The position numbers were made by a program, and so were the translations under genes. Source: CAZTUH01 sp964616175 (GTDB lineage: Bacteria; Pseudomonadota; Gammaproteobacteria; Burkholderiales; Burkholderiaceae_B). From it: a stretch of DNA of 64,000 nucleotides. The stretch's first letter is position 1. Each line of letters opens with the position of its first letter. The DNA is taken from contig CAZTUH010000003.1 in NCBI GenBank assembly GCA_964616175.1, positions 137,613-201,612 of the forward strand, given 5' to 3'. Positions 54,052 through 63,818 of this stretch are shown here, piece by piece. The notes below the pieces were generated by a model that made no database searches, was not told the origin of the DNA, and worked only from the letters and a program-made list of their open reading frames with translations.

Positions 54052-54360
54052 TTAGCCAAACAATTTGCTTACTTGATCAGTATTTATTGTTCTAAATTTT
54101 CGAAATAATAAAATAAGAATAGATAATCCAATTGCTGCTTCTGCAGCAGCGACGGTTAGTATGAAAAACACGAATACCTGTCCTGAAACATGCTCAGAAA
54201 ACTCTGAGAAAGCTATAAAATTTGTGTTGATTCCAAGAAGCATAATTTCTATCGACATCAACAAAATTAACAAATTGTGTCGATTTATCAGAATTCCAGA
54301 AACTCCAATTACAAAAATAATAGTACTTAAAATTAAATAACATTTTAGGGATGGAATCAT
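54052..54360 (-). CDS. nuoK: NuoK, NADH-quinone oxidoreductase subunit K
   Basis: A 102-aa, three-TM subunit that carries proton-channel glutamates: one in LMSIEIMLLGINTNFIAFS (TM2) and one in VAAAEAAIGLSILIL (TM3). Length and both Glu are normal for the family. It lies 13 nt after nuoJ. Confidence 0.97.
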   Translation of the reverse strand: MIPSLKCYLILSTIIFVIGVSGILINRHNLLILLMSIEIMLLGINTNFIAFSEFSEHVSGQVFVFFILTVAAAEAAIGLSILILLFRKFRTINTDQVSKLFG

Positions 54361-54373
54361 CTTTTATAAACCT

Positions 54374-54991
54374 TTAATTATGAAATCTAGTTTCAATTTT
54401 TGAATTGGGATCTATTTCAACTAACTGGATTCTGTCTTTAGCATGAACACGATTTACTTTAGCAGGATTAAAGACTTTTTTATCAAGGTTTTTATGACGA
54501 CGCATTGTTAATGCAATAGCAGTAATCATACTAACTAACAAAAGAACTGCACTTACCTCAATTGCAAATGCATATTCTGTGTACATTAAGATTCCGATGT
54601 TATAAAGAGATCCTACAGAAGATTCAGATGTAGGATTTGATCTCTCTATATTGCTCGATTTTTCCAAAAAAAGAAATATAACTTCAATTGCAAGAATACT
54701 TGCAGTTAATAAACCAACTCCTAGGTATTTTTTATTTTTGAAAGCAGCTAGTTCAAATTCAAACATCATAATAACAAACAGAAGCAAAACAATTACTGCT
54801 CCAACATATATAAAAATCATCAACAATGCCAGAAAATCTGCATTTAATAACATCCATAGCATAGCAGTGTTAAAAAAAGCTAGAATTAGATGAAATGCTG
54901 AAACAACTGGATCTATTGCAGTAATTACACGAAATCCAGCTATGATCAAAATCATTGAAAATAAGTAAAACAAGAATTCTTGGAATATCAT
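54374..54991 (-). CDS. nuoJ: NuoJ, NADH-quinone oxidoreductase subunit J
   Basis: A 205-aa subunit with five hydrophobic segments (about 5-22, 30-50, 56-76, 90-108, 140-160) and a charged C-terminal tail. LMIFIYVGAVIVLLLFVIMM is the conserved TM3 (Tyr in the pi-bulge helix). The tail is Lys/Arg/Asn-rich. It follows nuoI by 29 nt. Confidence 0.96.
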   Translation of the reverse strand: MIFQEFLFYLFSMILIIAGFRVITAIDPVVSAFHLILAFFNTAMLWMLLNADFLALLMIFIYVGAVIVLLLFVIMMFEFELAAFKNKKYLGVGLLTASILAIEVIFLFLEKSSNIERSNPTSESSVGSLYNIGILMYTEYAFAIEVSAVLLLVSMITAIALTMRRHKNLDKKVFNPAKVNRVHAKDRIQLVEIDPNSKIETRFHN

Positions 54992-55020
54992 GATTGGAAA
55001 ATAGTCTAGTTATTTAGCAA

Positions 55021-55518
55021 TTAACGATAAGTTGCATCTTTTGCTCTTCGGTTAGCAATATCTTTTTCATATTCATCTCCTATAGCTAAGAGTATATCCT
55101 TAGTCAAGTATAGATCAGAACGTTTCTCTCCATGATATTCATGAATATGTGTTTCTACGATTGCATCAACTGGACAGCTTTCTTCGCAAAAACCACAAAA
55201 TATGCATTTTGACAAATCAATATCATATTGTGTTGTTCTGCGTGTTCCATCATCTCTCTCTTTTGATTCAATGCTAATTGCCAAAGCAGGACAAATTGCT
55301 TCACATAATTTGCAACCAATGCAACGTTCTTCTCCATTAGGATATCGCCTAAGAGCATGTAGTCCACGAAATCTCGGAGAAGTGGGTGTTTTTTCTATTG
55401 GGTAAAAAAGGGTGATTTTTCTTCTGAAAGCATTTCTTCCAGTTACAATCATCCCTCTCAAAAATTCAGTTAAAAAAAAACTTTCTATAAAATGTATAAA
55501 ACCTTTGATTTTTTTCAT
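55021..55518 (-). CDS. nuoI: NuoI, 2x[4Fe-4S] subunit (clusters N6a/N6b)
   Basis: NuoI carries the two clusters that pass electrons from N5/N4 to N2. Both CxxCxxCxxxCP motifs are exact: CIGCKLCEAICP and CIFCGFCEESCP. The N-terminal amphipathic FFLTEFLRGM segment anchors it to the membrane arm. The 165-aa length is normal (162-163 in Burkholderiales). It follows nuoH by 19 nt. Confidence 0.98.
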   Translation of the reverse strand: MKKIKGFIHFIESFFLTEFLRGMIVTGRNAFRRKITLFYPIEKTPTSPRFRGLHALRRYPNGEERCIGCKLCEAICPALAISIESKERDDGTRRTTQYDIDLSKCIFCGFCEESCPVDAIVETHIHEYHGEKRSDLYLTKDILLAIGDEYEKDIANRRAKDATYR

Positions 55519-55537
55519 AAACTCTTTTATAAGACGG

Positions 55538-56620
55538 TTATTTCCAGATACTAAAAGGAGTTTTCATCCAAATAGAAATAAAAAGCATCCATAAACCTGT
55601 AATTGGTATGAATACTTTCCAACCTAGGTACATAATTTGGTCATATCGATATCTTGGAAAAGATGCTCTAGCCCATATAAATAGAGAAACAATCAAGAAT
55701 GTTTTTACACCTAACCATAACCAACCTGGAATCAAATTAAATGGAATAACATTTATAGGTGGAGCCCAACCTCCTAAAAATATGACTGATGCTATGCATG
55801 AAAGAAGCAGCATATTTGCATATTCGCCAAGGAAGAAAAGAGCAAACGCCATACCAGAATACTCAACCATATGTCCAGCAACTATTTCTGATTCACCTTC
55901 TACTACATCAAAGGGATGACGATTAGTTTCTGCCATAGAACAAATGATATATATTATAAATAATGGAAAAAGTGGTATCCAATTCCAAGATAGAAAGAGA
56001 ATACCCCTGTTAAAAGCCCATCCTTTCATTTGTGCAGCGATAATATCAGATAGGTTTAGACTTTTTGAAACTAGTAAAATGGATAATAAAATAAAACTGA
56101 TAACTAATTCATAAGAAAGCATTTGAGCAGAAGCCCTTAAGGCTGCTAAAAATGCATATTTTGAATTTGAAGCCCAACCGGCAATGATTATTCCATAAAT
56201 TCCCACTGATGTAATAGCCATAAAGTAGAGCAAGCCAATATTCATATTAGCTAGCACTTTTTCTGGTCCAAATGGGATGATGATCCAAGTTGCTAACGCA
56301 GGAACTAACGTAATAACAGGTGCAATAAAAAAAAATACTTTGTTTGCATCTCTCGGAAAAATAATTTCCTTTGTAAGTAATTTTATTAAATCTGCAAATG
56401 GTTGTAACAAGCCCTTAAAACCTACATGTGTTGGACCAACACGGGCATGCATTGACCCAAGCAACTTTCTTTCCCAATAGACTAAATATGCTACAAGCAG
56501 AATAACACAGATAAAAAGAGCAATAATCTTAAAAAGAATTAGGATAAACTCAGATAAGACCACACCTTGTGAGAAAAACATTTTTTTCAAAGTGTCTAAA
56601 AACAGGAATGATTGCATCAA
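55538..56620 (-). CDS. nuoH: NuoH, quinone-site membrane subunit
   Basis: The 360-aa, eight-TM subunit forms much of the quinone cavity. Conserved loops: YWERKLLGSMHARVGPTHVGFKG (about 47), ETNRHPFDVVEGESEIVAGHMVEYSG (the Asp/Glu-rich loop), and RASFPRYRYDQIMYLGWK. Its start overlaps nuoG by 4 nt. Confidence 0.98.
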   Translation of the reverse strand: MMQSFLFLDTLKKMFFSQGVVLSEFILILFKIIALFICVILLVAYLVYWERKLLGSMHARVGPTHVGFKGLLQPFADLIKLLTKEIIFPRDANKVFFFIAPVITLVPALATWIIIPFGPEKVLANMNIGLLYFMAITSVGIYGIIIAGWASNSKYAFLAALRASAQMLSYELVISFILLSILLVSKSLNLSDIIAAQMKGWAFNRGILFLSWNWIPLFPLFIIYIICSMAETNRHPFDVVEGESEIVAGHMVEYSGMAFALFFLGEYANMLLLSCIASVIFLGGWAPPINVIPFNLIPGWLWLGVKTFLIVSLFIWARASFPRYRYDQIMYLGWKVFIPITGLWMLFISIWMKTPFSIWK

Positions 56621-58962
56621 TCAATTATTTCCATATTCAATTGAGTAAAGGAACCGCCTAAAGGTATTACCTCTGAGTAAGTAGCAGGAATCCATAGTCC
56701 TAAATCTGGTACAGATTCATCTATGATGATATCAAGTTCTATATAAGTACTAATATTTGATACTCTTGCTTTCTTAGCATGAGATGCTATACCAAAATGT
56801 TTAAGCGTATTACTATTGATTTTTAAAAAAGGACCTTGTGAATCTTTAGTACTCTGTAGTGGTTTTGAACGTCTAACTATTGCATCCGAACGATATATTG
56901 GTATATTAGCAATCCGTTCTAATCCAATGTTGGAATTTCCTATTCCAATCTTTGATTTTATTGCGTTTGAAAGATGGGAACTTATGTTAAAACCTTTTAA
57001 GCTTGAGTCTAGGACAGATTCCGATGTTTCATAATTAAAACCAGAAAAACCTAAAGAACTAGCAAGTAGACATAATATTTTCCATGCTGGCTGTGTTTTT
57101 TTGAATGGTTTTACTGCATATCTAAAACTTTGAAACATGCCTTGAGAATTTACAAATGTGCCAGAGGTCTCTGTGAATGGAGAGATAGGAAGAATAATAT
57201 CTGCCCATTCTTGGGCTTCTGAACGATACGGAGTCATTGCAACAGAAAACTCTGCTTTTTGCAATGCAGACAAAGCTTTGAATCCATTATCTGAATCAAG
57301 ATAGGGTTCTGCATGTAGCACAACATAAGACTTCATAGGTTCTGAAAACATTAAATTTGCTGATTTTCCACTGTCACCTGGGATAGCTTTAGCTAAATAT
57401 CCACCGATAGTATTAGCCCCTGAAGTTAAAAAACCAATTTTTGCTCCAAGGAGATTTGCAATCATAGATGCGTTAGCAAATAGAACGGATGCTTCTGGGT
57501 GAAATACGGATAAATTTCCTAATAAAATTGCAGTACCTGTGGTTGAATTTTTCATTAAAAGTGATGCAAAAGCTTCGCTTTTCTGATCTGGAGAAACATT
57601 CAAGAATTCTTCTGGCAAGGGATTTCCCATTAGTTTTGATAAAGCAACAAAGACTTGTGCTAAGACATATGGAAATAAAGATGGTCTTACTGAGATTCTA
57701 GAAGTAATTGGTATGAAAGGATCATCAGAAATAGTATCAATAAGAAATAGTTTTGTTCCATTATTATTGGAGGACTGACGCAACTTTGAAGCTACCAAAG
57801 GATGATCCTTTCGCAGAAAGGATCCGATTATTATGACCTGGTCTAATCTGACCAATTCATTTATTGTCATTCCTAACCAAGGAATTCCAGACAATGAAGA
57901 ATCAAAGTTAGGATCAGTTTGTCTTAAACGAAAGTCAATATTCTCAGAACCAAGATTTCGGGTTATTTTTGCTAAAAGGATGTATTCTTCAATAGTTGCA
58001 TATTCTGATGCTAACACTCCAATTTGATCCGGCCCAAAATTTTCACGAATTTTTAACAATTTTTTCGAAACTATTTTTAATGCATCTACCCATGAGATAT
58101 CTTTCCATTCGCCATTCTCATTCCTTAAAATTGGAGAAGACAATCGATCATTACTGTTTAATCCATCATAAGAAAATCGATCACGATCACTAATCCAACA
58201 CTCATTAATTTGTTCATTTTCGAATGGTAAAACCCGCATAACACGGTCTTCTTTAATCTGAATGGTAAGATTAGTACCTAAACTGTCATGAGGACTAACT
58301 GAAAATTTTCTTGACAATTCCCAAGTGCGGGCTGTATAGCGAAAAGGTTTAGATGTTAACGCTCCAACAGGACATATATCAATCATATTTCCCGATAATT
58401 CAGAATCTAATGGTCGATTAAAAACTGAAGTAATCTCAGATAGTTCACCACGATTAATCATTCCTAGTTCTTTTATACCTGCAATTTCTTGACCAAACCG
58501 AATGCAACGTGTGCAATGAATGCAACGACTCATTTCTTCAGCAGATATAAGTGGTCCCATTTCTTTGTGAAAAACAACTCGTTTTTCTTCCAAAAAACGA
58601 GAGTGTGATTTACCATATCCAACAGCTAGGTCTTGTAATTGACATTCTCCACCCTGATCACAAATTGGACAATCCAGTGGATGATTAATCAAAAGGAATT
58701 CAAGAACAGAACGTTGTGCTTCTTTAACTTGTTCTGAATTTGTGCATATTACCATTTCATTTTCTAAAAGAGTTGCACATGCTGGAAGGATTTTTGAAAT
58801 ATTTTTAACTTCAACTAAACACATGCGGCAATTGGCTGGAATAGAAAGCTTTTTATGGTAACAAAAATATGGAACATAAAAACCAGCTTTTCTAACTGCA
58901 TCCATGACCCTAGAACCATTAGGCAATGTCACTTTAATATTATTTACAATTATATGTACCAT
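56617..58962 (-). CDS. nuoG: NuoG, Fe-S subunit of the NADH module
   Basis: The 781-aa peripheral subunit has, in order: a 2Fe-2S ferredoxin domain (Cys in YVPYFCYHKKL, NCRMCLVEV and PACATL, the N1b site); the His-Cys3 N5 site (HPLDCPICDQGGECQLQ); the N4 site (CIHCTRCIRFG ... IDICPVGAL); and a molybdopterin-oxidoreductase-like domain. The extra N7 cluster motif of E. coli NuoG is not evident, as expected outside the enterics. The C-terminal part is less conserved. It follows nuoF by 13 nt. Confidence 0.97.
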   Translation of the reverse strand: MVHIIVNNIKVTLPNGSRVMDAVRKAGFYVPYFCYHKKLSIPANCRMCLVEVKNISKILPACATLLENEMVICTNSEQVKEAQRSVLEFLLINHPLDCPICDQGGECQLQDLAVGYGKSHSRFLEEKRVVFHKEMGPLISAEEMSRCIHCTRCIRFGQEIAGIKELGMINRGELSEITSVFNRPLDSELSGNMIDICPVGALTSKPFRYTARTWELSRKFSVSPHDSLGTNLTIQIKEDRVMRVLPFENEQINECWISDRDRFSYDGLNSNDRLSSPILRNENGEWKDISWVDALKIVSKKLLKIRENFGPDQIGVLASEYATIEEYILLAKITRNLGSENIDFRLRQTDPNFDSSLSGIPWLGMTINELVRLDQVIIIGSFLRKDHPLVASKLRQSSNNNGTKLFLIDTISDDPFIPITSRISVRPSLFPYVLAQVFVALSKLMGNPLPEEFLNVSPDQKSEAFASLLMKNSTTGTAILLGNLSVFHPEASVLFANASMIANLLGAKIGFLTSGANTIGGYLAKAIPGDSGKSANLMFSEPMKSYVVLHAEPYLDSDNGFKALSALQKAEFSVAMTPYRSEAQEWADIILPISPFTETSGTFVNSQGMFQSFRYAVKPFKKTQPAWKILCLLASSLGFSGFNYETSESVLDSSLKGFNISSHLSNAIKSKIGIGNSNIGLERIANIPIYRSDAIVRRSKPLQSTKDSQGPFLKINSNTLKHFGIASHAKKARVSNISTYIELDIIIDESVPDLGLWIPATYSEVIPLGGSFTQLNMEIID

Positions 58963-58975
58963 TTTTATACAAAAC

Positions 58976-60307
58976 TTATAAGTATTTATTCACCATACAA
59001 GACTTATGCTCAATGTGGTGCACAAATTCGTCGTAATAATATTTGAGAAAGCTTTGAACTGGAATGGAAGCCGCATCTCCAAAAGCACAAATTGTTCTAC
59101 CTGAAATATTTCTAGCAATAGAACTTAGCGTTTTAAGATCTTCGAAGTTACCTGAAAAATTTTCTATGCGATTTAGCATGCGGTATATCCATCCAGTTCC
59201 TTCACGACAAGGAGTACACTGCCCACAGCTTTCTTCATAGTAAAAATATGATAATCTCATTAAAGATTTAACCATACAACGTGTTTCATCCATAATGATC
59301 ACAGCTCCAGAACCTAACATGGAACCGGCTTTGCTCATTGAGTCATAATCCATTTTTATATCTAAAATAACTTCTGCAGGTAGAACTGGTGTGCTTGAAC
59401 CGCCTGGGATAACAGCTTTAAGTCTATTGTTATTCCGAATACCACCTGCAAGCATCAGCAATTTGCAAAATGGAGTCCCAAGTGGAATTTCATAATTTCC
59501 TGGATATTTTACATCTCCACTAACCGAAAATATTTTAGTGCCTCCATTGTTAGGAATTCCAATTTTTAAGTAAGATTTCCCGCCATTTCGAATAATCCAT
59601 GGGATTGCAGCAAAGGTTTCTGTATTGTTAATGACAGTAGGCTGCCCATATAAACCTGAAACAGCAGGAAATGGGGGCCTTATTCGAGGATATCCCCTTT
59701 TCCCTTCTAAAGACTCAAGCAATGCTGTTTCTTCACCGCAAATATATGCCCCATAGCCATGACATGCATGCAATTGGAATTCAAAATTTGAACCTAAAAT
59801 TTTTTTTCCTAAAAAACCAGCTATCCGAGCTTCTTCCAAAGCTTTCTCAAACCTTTTATAAACTTCAAAAATCTCTCCATGAATGTAGTTATATCCAACA
59901 TTAATTTCCATTGCATAAGCTGCAATAAGCATACCTTCAATAACCAAATGAGGATTAAAACGCAAAATATCCCTATCTTTAAAAGTTCCTGGTTCACCTT
60001 CATCAGAATTACAAATTAGATATTTTTGACCTTTAAAATCTTTTGGCATAAAACTCCATTTCAAACCGGTTGGAAAACCAGCTCCCCCCCTTCCTCGCAG
60101 TTTAGAAGTTTTAATTTCAAGAATTACATCTTCTGGTTTCATAGAATCAAAAAATATCTTTTTCAAGGCAGAATAACCATCTCTTTTGAGATAATTTTCT
60201 AGTCTCCATTCGCCCTCAGAACCTTGTAAGTTGCAAAAAATCAGTGGAGAAATATGCCGACCATGAAAACATGTAGAGTAATGCATATGCTTAATATTTT
60301 CAGTCAT
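58976..60307 (-). CDS. nuoF: NuoF, NADH- and FMN-binding subunit
   Basis: NuoF oxidises NADH and reduces FMN. The 443-aa protein has LRGRGGAGFPTGLKWSFMP (NADH/FMN glycine-rich loop, about residue 72), CNSDEGEPGTFKDRD, GAYICGEETALLESLEG and the N3 [4Fe-4S] motif ESCGQCTPCREGTGW with a distal Cys in GRTICAFGDAA. The glycine loop is encoded with a run of seven G in the sense strand (C7 at 60083-60089 region), unusual in this AT-rich DNA. A second Met lies 7 codons in. It follows nuoE by 59 nt. Confidence 0.97.
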   Translation of the reverse strand: MTENIKHMHYSTCFHGRHISPLIFCNLQGSEGEWRLENYLKRDGYSALKKIFFDSMKPEDVILEIKTSKLRGRGGAGFPTGLKWSFMPKDFKGQKYLICNSDEGEPGTFKDRDILRFNPHLVIEGMLIAAYAMEINVGYNYIHGEIFEVYKRFEKALEEARIAGFLGKKILGSNFEFQLHACHGYGAYICGEETALLESLEGKRGYPRIRPPFPAVSGLYGQPTVINNTETFAAIPWIIRNGGKSYLKIGIPNNGGTKIFSVSGDVKYPGNYEIPLGTPFCKLLMLAGGIRNNNRLKAVIPGGSSTPVLPAEVILDIKMDYDSMSKAGSMLGSGAVIIMDETRCMVKSLMRLSYFYYEESCGQCTPCREGTGWIYRMLNRIENFSGNFEDLKTLSSIARNISGRTICAFGDAASIPVQSFLKYYYDEFVHHIEHKSCMVNKYL

Positions 60308-60366
60308 AATGGAATAGATTTGTTCTCATTTTCATAAAAACCTAGAACATTTGAAATAATCAGAAA

Positions 60367-60858
60367 TCATAAGAAAGTGTTCTCTGACAACTCATCTATA
60401 AGATTTTCCAGCTTTTTACAATTCATCTGAGTTAACATTCGATGATTATTAATAATAAGCACTGGGGAGTCACAACAAGCTCCCATACATTCTCCTTCAA
60501 ACAAGGTAAATTTTCCATCTTGGGTTGTCTCACAATAATCTATATTTAATCTAGTCTTCAGATATAACTCTGCTTCTTTCGATCTTTGCAAAGCACATGG
60601 AAGATTCGTACAAAGTGAGATTTTGTACTTTCCAACTGGTTTCAAATTGAACATCCTATAAAAGGATGCTACTTCCCAAACATTAATAACAGGAATTTGA
60701 AGATATTTCGCAACTTCTTCCAATGTTTCCTCAGATAGCCAGGATTTTTCTTCTTGAACAATAGCAAGTGAAGCTATGGTAGCAGATTGCCTTTGATCTG
60801 AAGGAAATTTAGCTATCTCCTCATCAATTTTTTGATAAACTTGTTTAGAAAATTTCAT
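60367..60858 (-). CDS. nuoE: NuoE, 2Fe-2S subunit
   Basis: NuoE carries cluster N1a. The 163-aa protein has the four Cys: CTNLPC (two, spaced 4 apart) and ECMGAC (two, spaced 3 apart), in the order of the thioredoxin-like family. The N-terminal helical region (YQKIDEEIAKFPSDQRQSA) is normal. It follows nuoD by 38 nt. Confidence 0.97.
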   Translation of the reverse strand: MKFSKQVYQKIDEEIAKFPSDQRQSATIASLAIVQEEKSWLSEETLEEVAKYLQIPVINVWEVASFYRMFNLKPVGKYKISLCTNLPCALQRSKEAELYLKTRLNIDYCETTQDGKFTLFEGECMGACCDSPVLIINNHRMLTQMNCKKLENLIDELSENTFL

Positions 60859-60896
60859 AAAAATTAAATAAAAACATTAAATACCTTATTACTTGA

Positions 60897-62153
60897 TCAT
60901 CGATCAATTTCACCAAAGACAATATCTTGAGTTCCGATAATAGTTACTACATCAGAAATCATATGACCTCGCGACATCTCATCTAAGGCTTGAAGATGAG
61001 CAAAACCAGGAGAACGAATTTTTAACCTGTAAGGCTTATTAGCTCCATCAGAAATTAAATAAATTCCGAATTCTCCTTTTGGATGTTCAATTGATGTATA
61101 TACTTCACCTGGAGATATATGAAAACCTTCACTGAAGAGCTTGAAATGATGGATTAAATCTTCCATATTCGATTTCATCGAAACTCGATCAGGAGGTGAG
61201 ATTTTATGATTTTTTATAGTTACAGGACCTGGATTATCACGAAGCCAATTAATACATTGACGAATAATGCGATTACTCTGTCTCATTTCTGCAATGCGTA
61301 CCAAATAACGATCATAGCAATCTCCATTTGTACCAATTGGTATGTCAAAATCAAGCAGATTATAAACCTCATAAGGTTGCATTTTTCTTAAATCCCATTT
61401 AACTCCTGAACCTCTTAGCATTGGTCCAGAAAATCCTAACTCCTTTGCCCGTTCGGAACTTACAATACCTACATCTACAAGTCTTTGCTTCCATATTCGA
61501 TTATCTGTTAGTAACGCTTCATATTCATCTATACACTTTGGGAATCTTTCTGTAAAATCCTCTATGAAGTCTAAAAAAGTACCAGACCGTGATTGGTTCA
61601 TAAGGTCAATTTCTTTCTTGCTTCTATTTTTACCAGTTCTTTCATATATAGGCATGCTTTCAGGTAAATCACGATAAACTCCTCCAGGACGATAGTAAGC
61701 CGCATGCATCCTTGCCCCTGAAACAGCCTCGTAACAATCCATTAAGTCTTCGCGTTCTCGAAACATATATAGAAAAACTGCCATAGCACCAACATCCAAA
61801 GCATGTGAACCCAAAGACATTAAATGATTCATTATTCGAGTTATTTCATCAAACATGACTCGTATATACTGTGCTCGCAATGGAATGCAAATACCTAGAA
61901 GCTTTTCAATAGCCATAACATATGCATGTTCATTACACATCATAGATACGTAATCTAATCGATCCATATAAGGTAGTGCTTGAATATAAGTCTTGTTCTC
62001 TGCTAACTTTTCTGTAGCTCGATGCAGTAAACCAATATGAGGATCTGCCCTTTGAATAACTTCTCCACGCAGTTCTAGGATTAAGCGCAGAACACCATGA
62101 GCAGCCGGATGTTGAGGACCGAAATTCAACGTAAAATTCTTTATTTCACCCAT
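60897..62153 (-). CDS. nuoD: NuoD, 49-kDa-like quinone-site subunit
   Basis: NuoD (418 aa), related to the [NiFe] hydrogenase large subunit, lines the quinone site next to NuoB. Diagnostic segments: NFGPQHPAAHGVLRLILELRG, HIGLLHRATEKLAENKTYIQA (conserved His), PYMDRLDYVSMM, RGSGVKWDLRKMQPYE, and the C-terminal DIVFGEIDR. It lies 18 nt after nuoC, unfused (NuoC and NuoD are fused in E. coli). Confidence 0.98.
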   Translation of the reverse strand: MGEIKNFTLNFGPQHPAAHGVLRLILELRGEVIQRADPHIGLLHRATEKLAENKTYIQALPYMDRLDYVSMMCNEHAYVMAIEKLLGICIPLRAQYIRVMFDEITRIMNHLMSLGSHALDVGAMAVFLYMFREREDLMDCYEAVSGARMHAAYYRPGGVYRDLPESMPIYERTGKNRSKKEIDLMNQSRSGTFLDFIEDFTERFPKCIDEYEALLTDNRIWKQRLVDVGIVSSERAKELGFSGPMLRGSGVKWDLRKMQPYEVYNLLDFDIPIGTNGDCYDRYLVRIAEMRQSNRIIRQCINWLRDNPGPVTIKNHKISPPDRVSMKSNMEDLIHHFKLFSEGFHISPGEVYTSIEHPKGEFGIYLISDGANKPYRLKIRSPGFAHLQALDEMSRGHMISDVVTIIGTQDIVFGEIDR

Positions 62154-62171
62154 ATTCTTTCTTATTCAATC

Positions 62172-62795
62172 TCAATTCATTGCATAATGATCTTCTCGAA
62201 TAATGCGAGGAGTAATTTCACGAGGAGCAATAGTTACAGGTTGATAAATAACACGTCCTTTTTCCGGATCATAACGAACTTCAATATTTCCAGACAATGG
62301 AAAATCTTTGCGAAACGGGTACCCAATGAACCCATAATCTGTAAGAATTCTTCTTAGATCAGGATGTCCATTGAATGATATTCCAAATAGATCAAATACT
62401 TCCCTTTCAAACCAACCAACACTTGGCCAACATGAGACGAGTGAATCAACAATATAACTACCATCGACATCTTGAACATCAGTGCGAGCACGCAAACGCC
62501 AATTATGTTTGATAGACAATAAATGTATAACTACAGAAAATCTTGATGACTTACATGTTAAACTCGAAAAATTATTTTTTTCAGACTGTTTGGAGTGCCA
62601 ATGTAAGTAGTCTACACCACATAAATCAAGACAAACTTCAAAATGAAGATTTGCATTTTTTTTCAAGATATGACAAAAAGAAAGCCATTTCTCACTTGGA
62701 ACTTCAAAATTTAATTCGTCAAATGATCTGCTTATGCATGCGTTATTTCCAAATGTATTAAGTAACTTTGCTTTAAGCACGTCAATTCTTTCCAT
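62172..62795 (-). CDS. nuoC: NuoC, 30-kDa-like subunit
   Basis: The 207-aa subunit has the family motif SVGWFEREVFDLFGISFNGHPDLRRIL (about residue 125) with DYGFIGYPFRKDFPLSG and a C-terminal PREITPRI segment. The N-terminal third is variable. It is a separate gene, not fused to nuoD. It follows nuoB by 81 nt. Confidence 0.96.
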   Translation of the reverse strand: MERIDVLKAKLLNTFGNNACISRSFDELNFEVPSEKWLSFCHILKKNANLHFEVCLDLCGVDYLHWHSKQSEKNNFSSLTCKSSRFSVVIHLLSIKHNWRLRARTDVQDVDGSYIVDSLVSCWPSVGWFEREVFDLFGISFNGHPDLRRILTDYGFIGYPFRKDFPLSGNIEVRYDPEKGRVIYQPVTIAPREITPRIIREDHYAMN

Positions 62796-62876
62796 ATTAA
62801 TTTTTACTTATTTATTTATTTCGAAGAATTTTCTATAGAAAAAGTTTAATGGCTTGAGACAATTGTTAAGCAAAAA

Positions 62877-63359
62877 TCAACGAGCAATCGTATTCGTTAA
62901 ACGAATTTTATTTTGCAATTGTAATAATCCATAAATCAATGCTTCAGCTGTTGGAGGACAACCTGGCACATAAACATCTACAGGGACAATTCTATCACAC
63001 CCCCTAACTACGGAATACGAATAATGATAATATCCACCTCCATTAGCACAGGATCCCATAGATAAAACCCATTTTGGCTCTGGCATTTGATCATAAACTC
63101 TTCTCAATGCAGGTGCCATTTTATTGCATAAAGTCCCAGCAACTATCATCAAATCTGATTGACGAGGGCTTGCCCTAAAGAATATTCCAAATCGATCAAG
63201 ATCGTATCGAGAAGAACCAGCATGCATCATTTCTATTGCACAACAAGCTAATCCAAATGTCATAGGCCAAAGTGAACTAGTCTTAGCCCAGTTGATTAAT
63301 TTATCTGCATTTGTTGTAACAAAACCTTTATTAATAATATTTCCTGTTAACTTGTCCAT
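62877..63359 (-). CDS. nuoB: NuoB, N2 cluster subunit
   Basis: NuoB holds the terminal [4Fe-4S] cluster N2. The ligand motifs are all present: FGLACCAIEMM (tandem Cys), GSCANGGGYYHYSY, and VYVPGCPPTAEALIYG. The 160-aa length fits. A strong AGGAGG lies 5 nt before the ATG on the minus strand (63370-63365). A hairpin at 63399-63418 separates it from nuoA. Confidence 0.98.
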   Translation of the reverse strand: MDKLTGNIINKGFVTTNADKLINWAKTSSLWPMTFGLACCAIEMMHAGSSRYDLDRFGIFFRASPRQSDLMIVAGTLCNKMAPALRRVYDQMPEPKWVLSMGSCANGGGYYHYSYSVVRGCDRIVPVDVYVPGCPPTAEALIYGLLQLQNKIRLTNTIAR

Positions 63360-63398
63360 AAATTCCTCCTATCAATAAGAAAAGAAGAATTTTTTAGA

Positions 63399-63418
63399 TC
63401 CCTTTTCACAAAAAGGGA
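63399..63418 (-). other. Intercistronic hairpin between nuoA and nuoB
   Basis: The arms TCCCTTTT (63399-63406) and AAAAGGGA (63411-63418) are perfect 8-bp complements with a CACA loop. No T-run follows on the minus strand, so it is not a plain terminator; it may stabilise or mark a processing site in the nuo message. It lies just downstream of the nuoA stop and about 40 nt before nuoB. Confidence 0.5.
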
Positions 63419-63423
63419 AATAA

Positions 63424-63774
63424 TCATTCCCAATCAAGAGCTCCTTTTTTCCATTCATAGATAAATCCAACAGATAAAATCATAATGAAAATTAACATTG
63501 AAATAAATCCAATCCATCCAATATCTGCCTGAACCATAGCCCATGGAAATAAAAAAGCTATTTCCAAGTCGAACAAAACAAAAAGAATACCAATCAAATA
63601 ATAACGGACATCGAACTGCATTCTTGCACTTTCGAATGCATCGAATCCACATTCATAAGGAACATATTTTGCAGCACAATAACTTCTTGGACTTAGAAAG
63701 TAACCTAGAAATAAAAGAGCAAATCCAATTAACACAGCTAACAATATTGACAAAAAAGCAGTAAAATGATGCAT
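63424..63774 (-). CDS. nuoA: NuoA, first gene of the nuo operon
   Basis: NuoA is a three-TM subunit at the junction of the arms of complex I. The conserved sequence PYECGFDAFESARMQFDVRYYLIGILFVLFDLEIAFLFPWA is clear (about residues 42-80). The frame extends to a TTG at 63783, but the ATG at 63774 is preferred (116 aa). It is the most upstream nuo gene; a candidate promoter lies at 63819-63846 and a porin terminator beyond it. Confidence 0.95.
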   Translation of the reverse strand: MHHFTAFLSILLAVLIGFALLFLGYFLSPRSYCAAKYVPYECGFDAFESARMQFDVRYYLIGILFVLFDLEIAFLFPWAMVQADIGWIGFISMLIFIMILSVGFIYEWKKGALDWE

Positions 63775-63818
63775 ACTAATCAACTTGGAAAAATGCTACA
63801 GAATGTTTTATTCTTACA

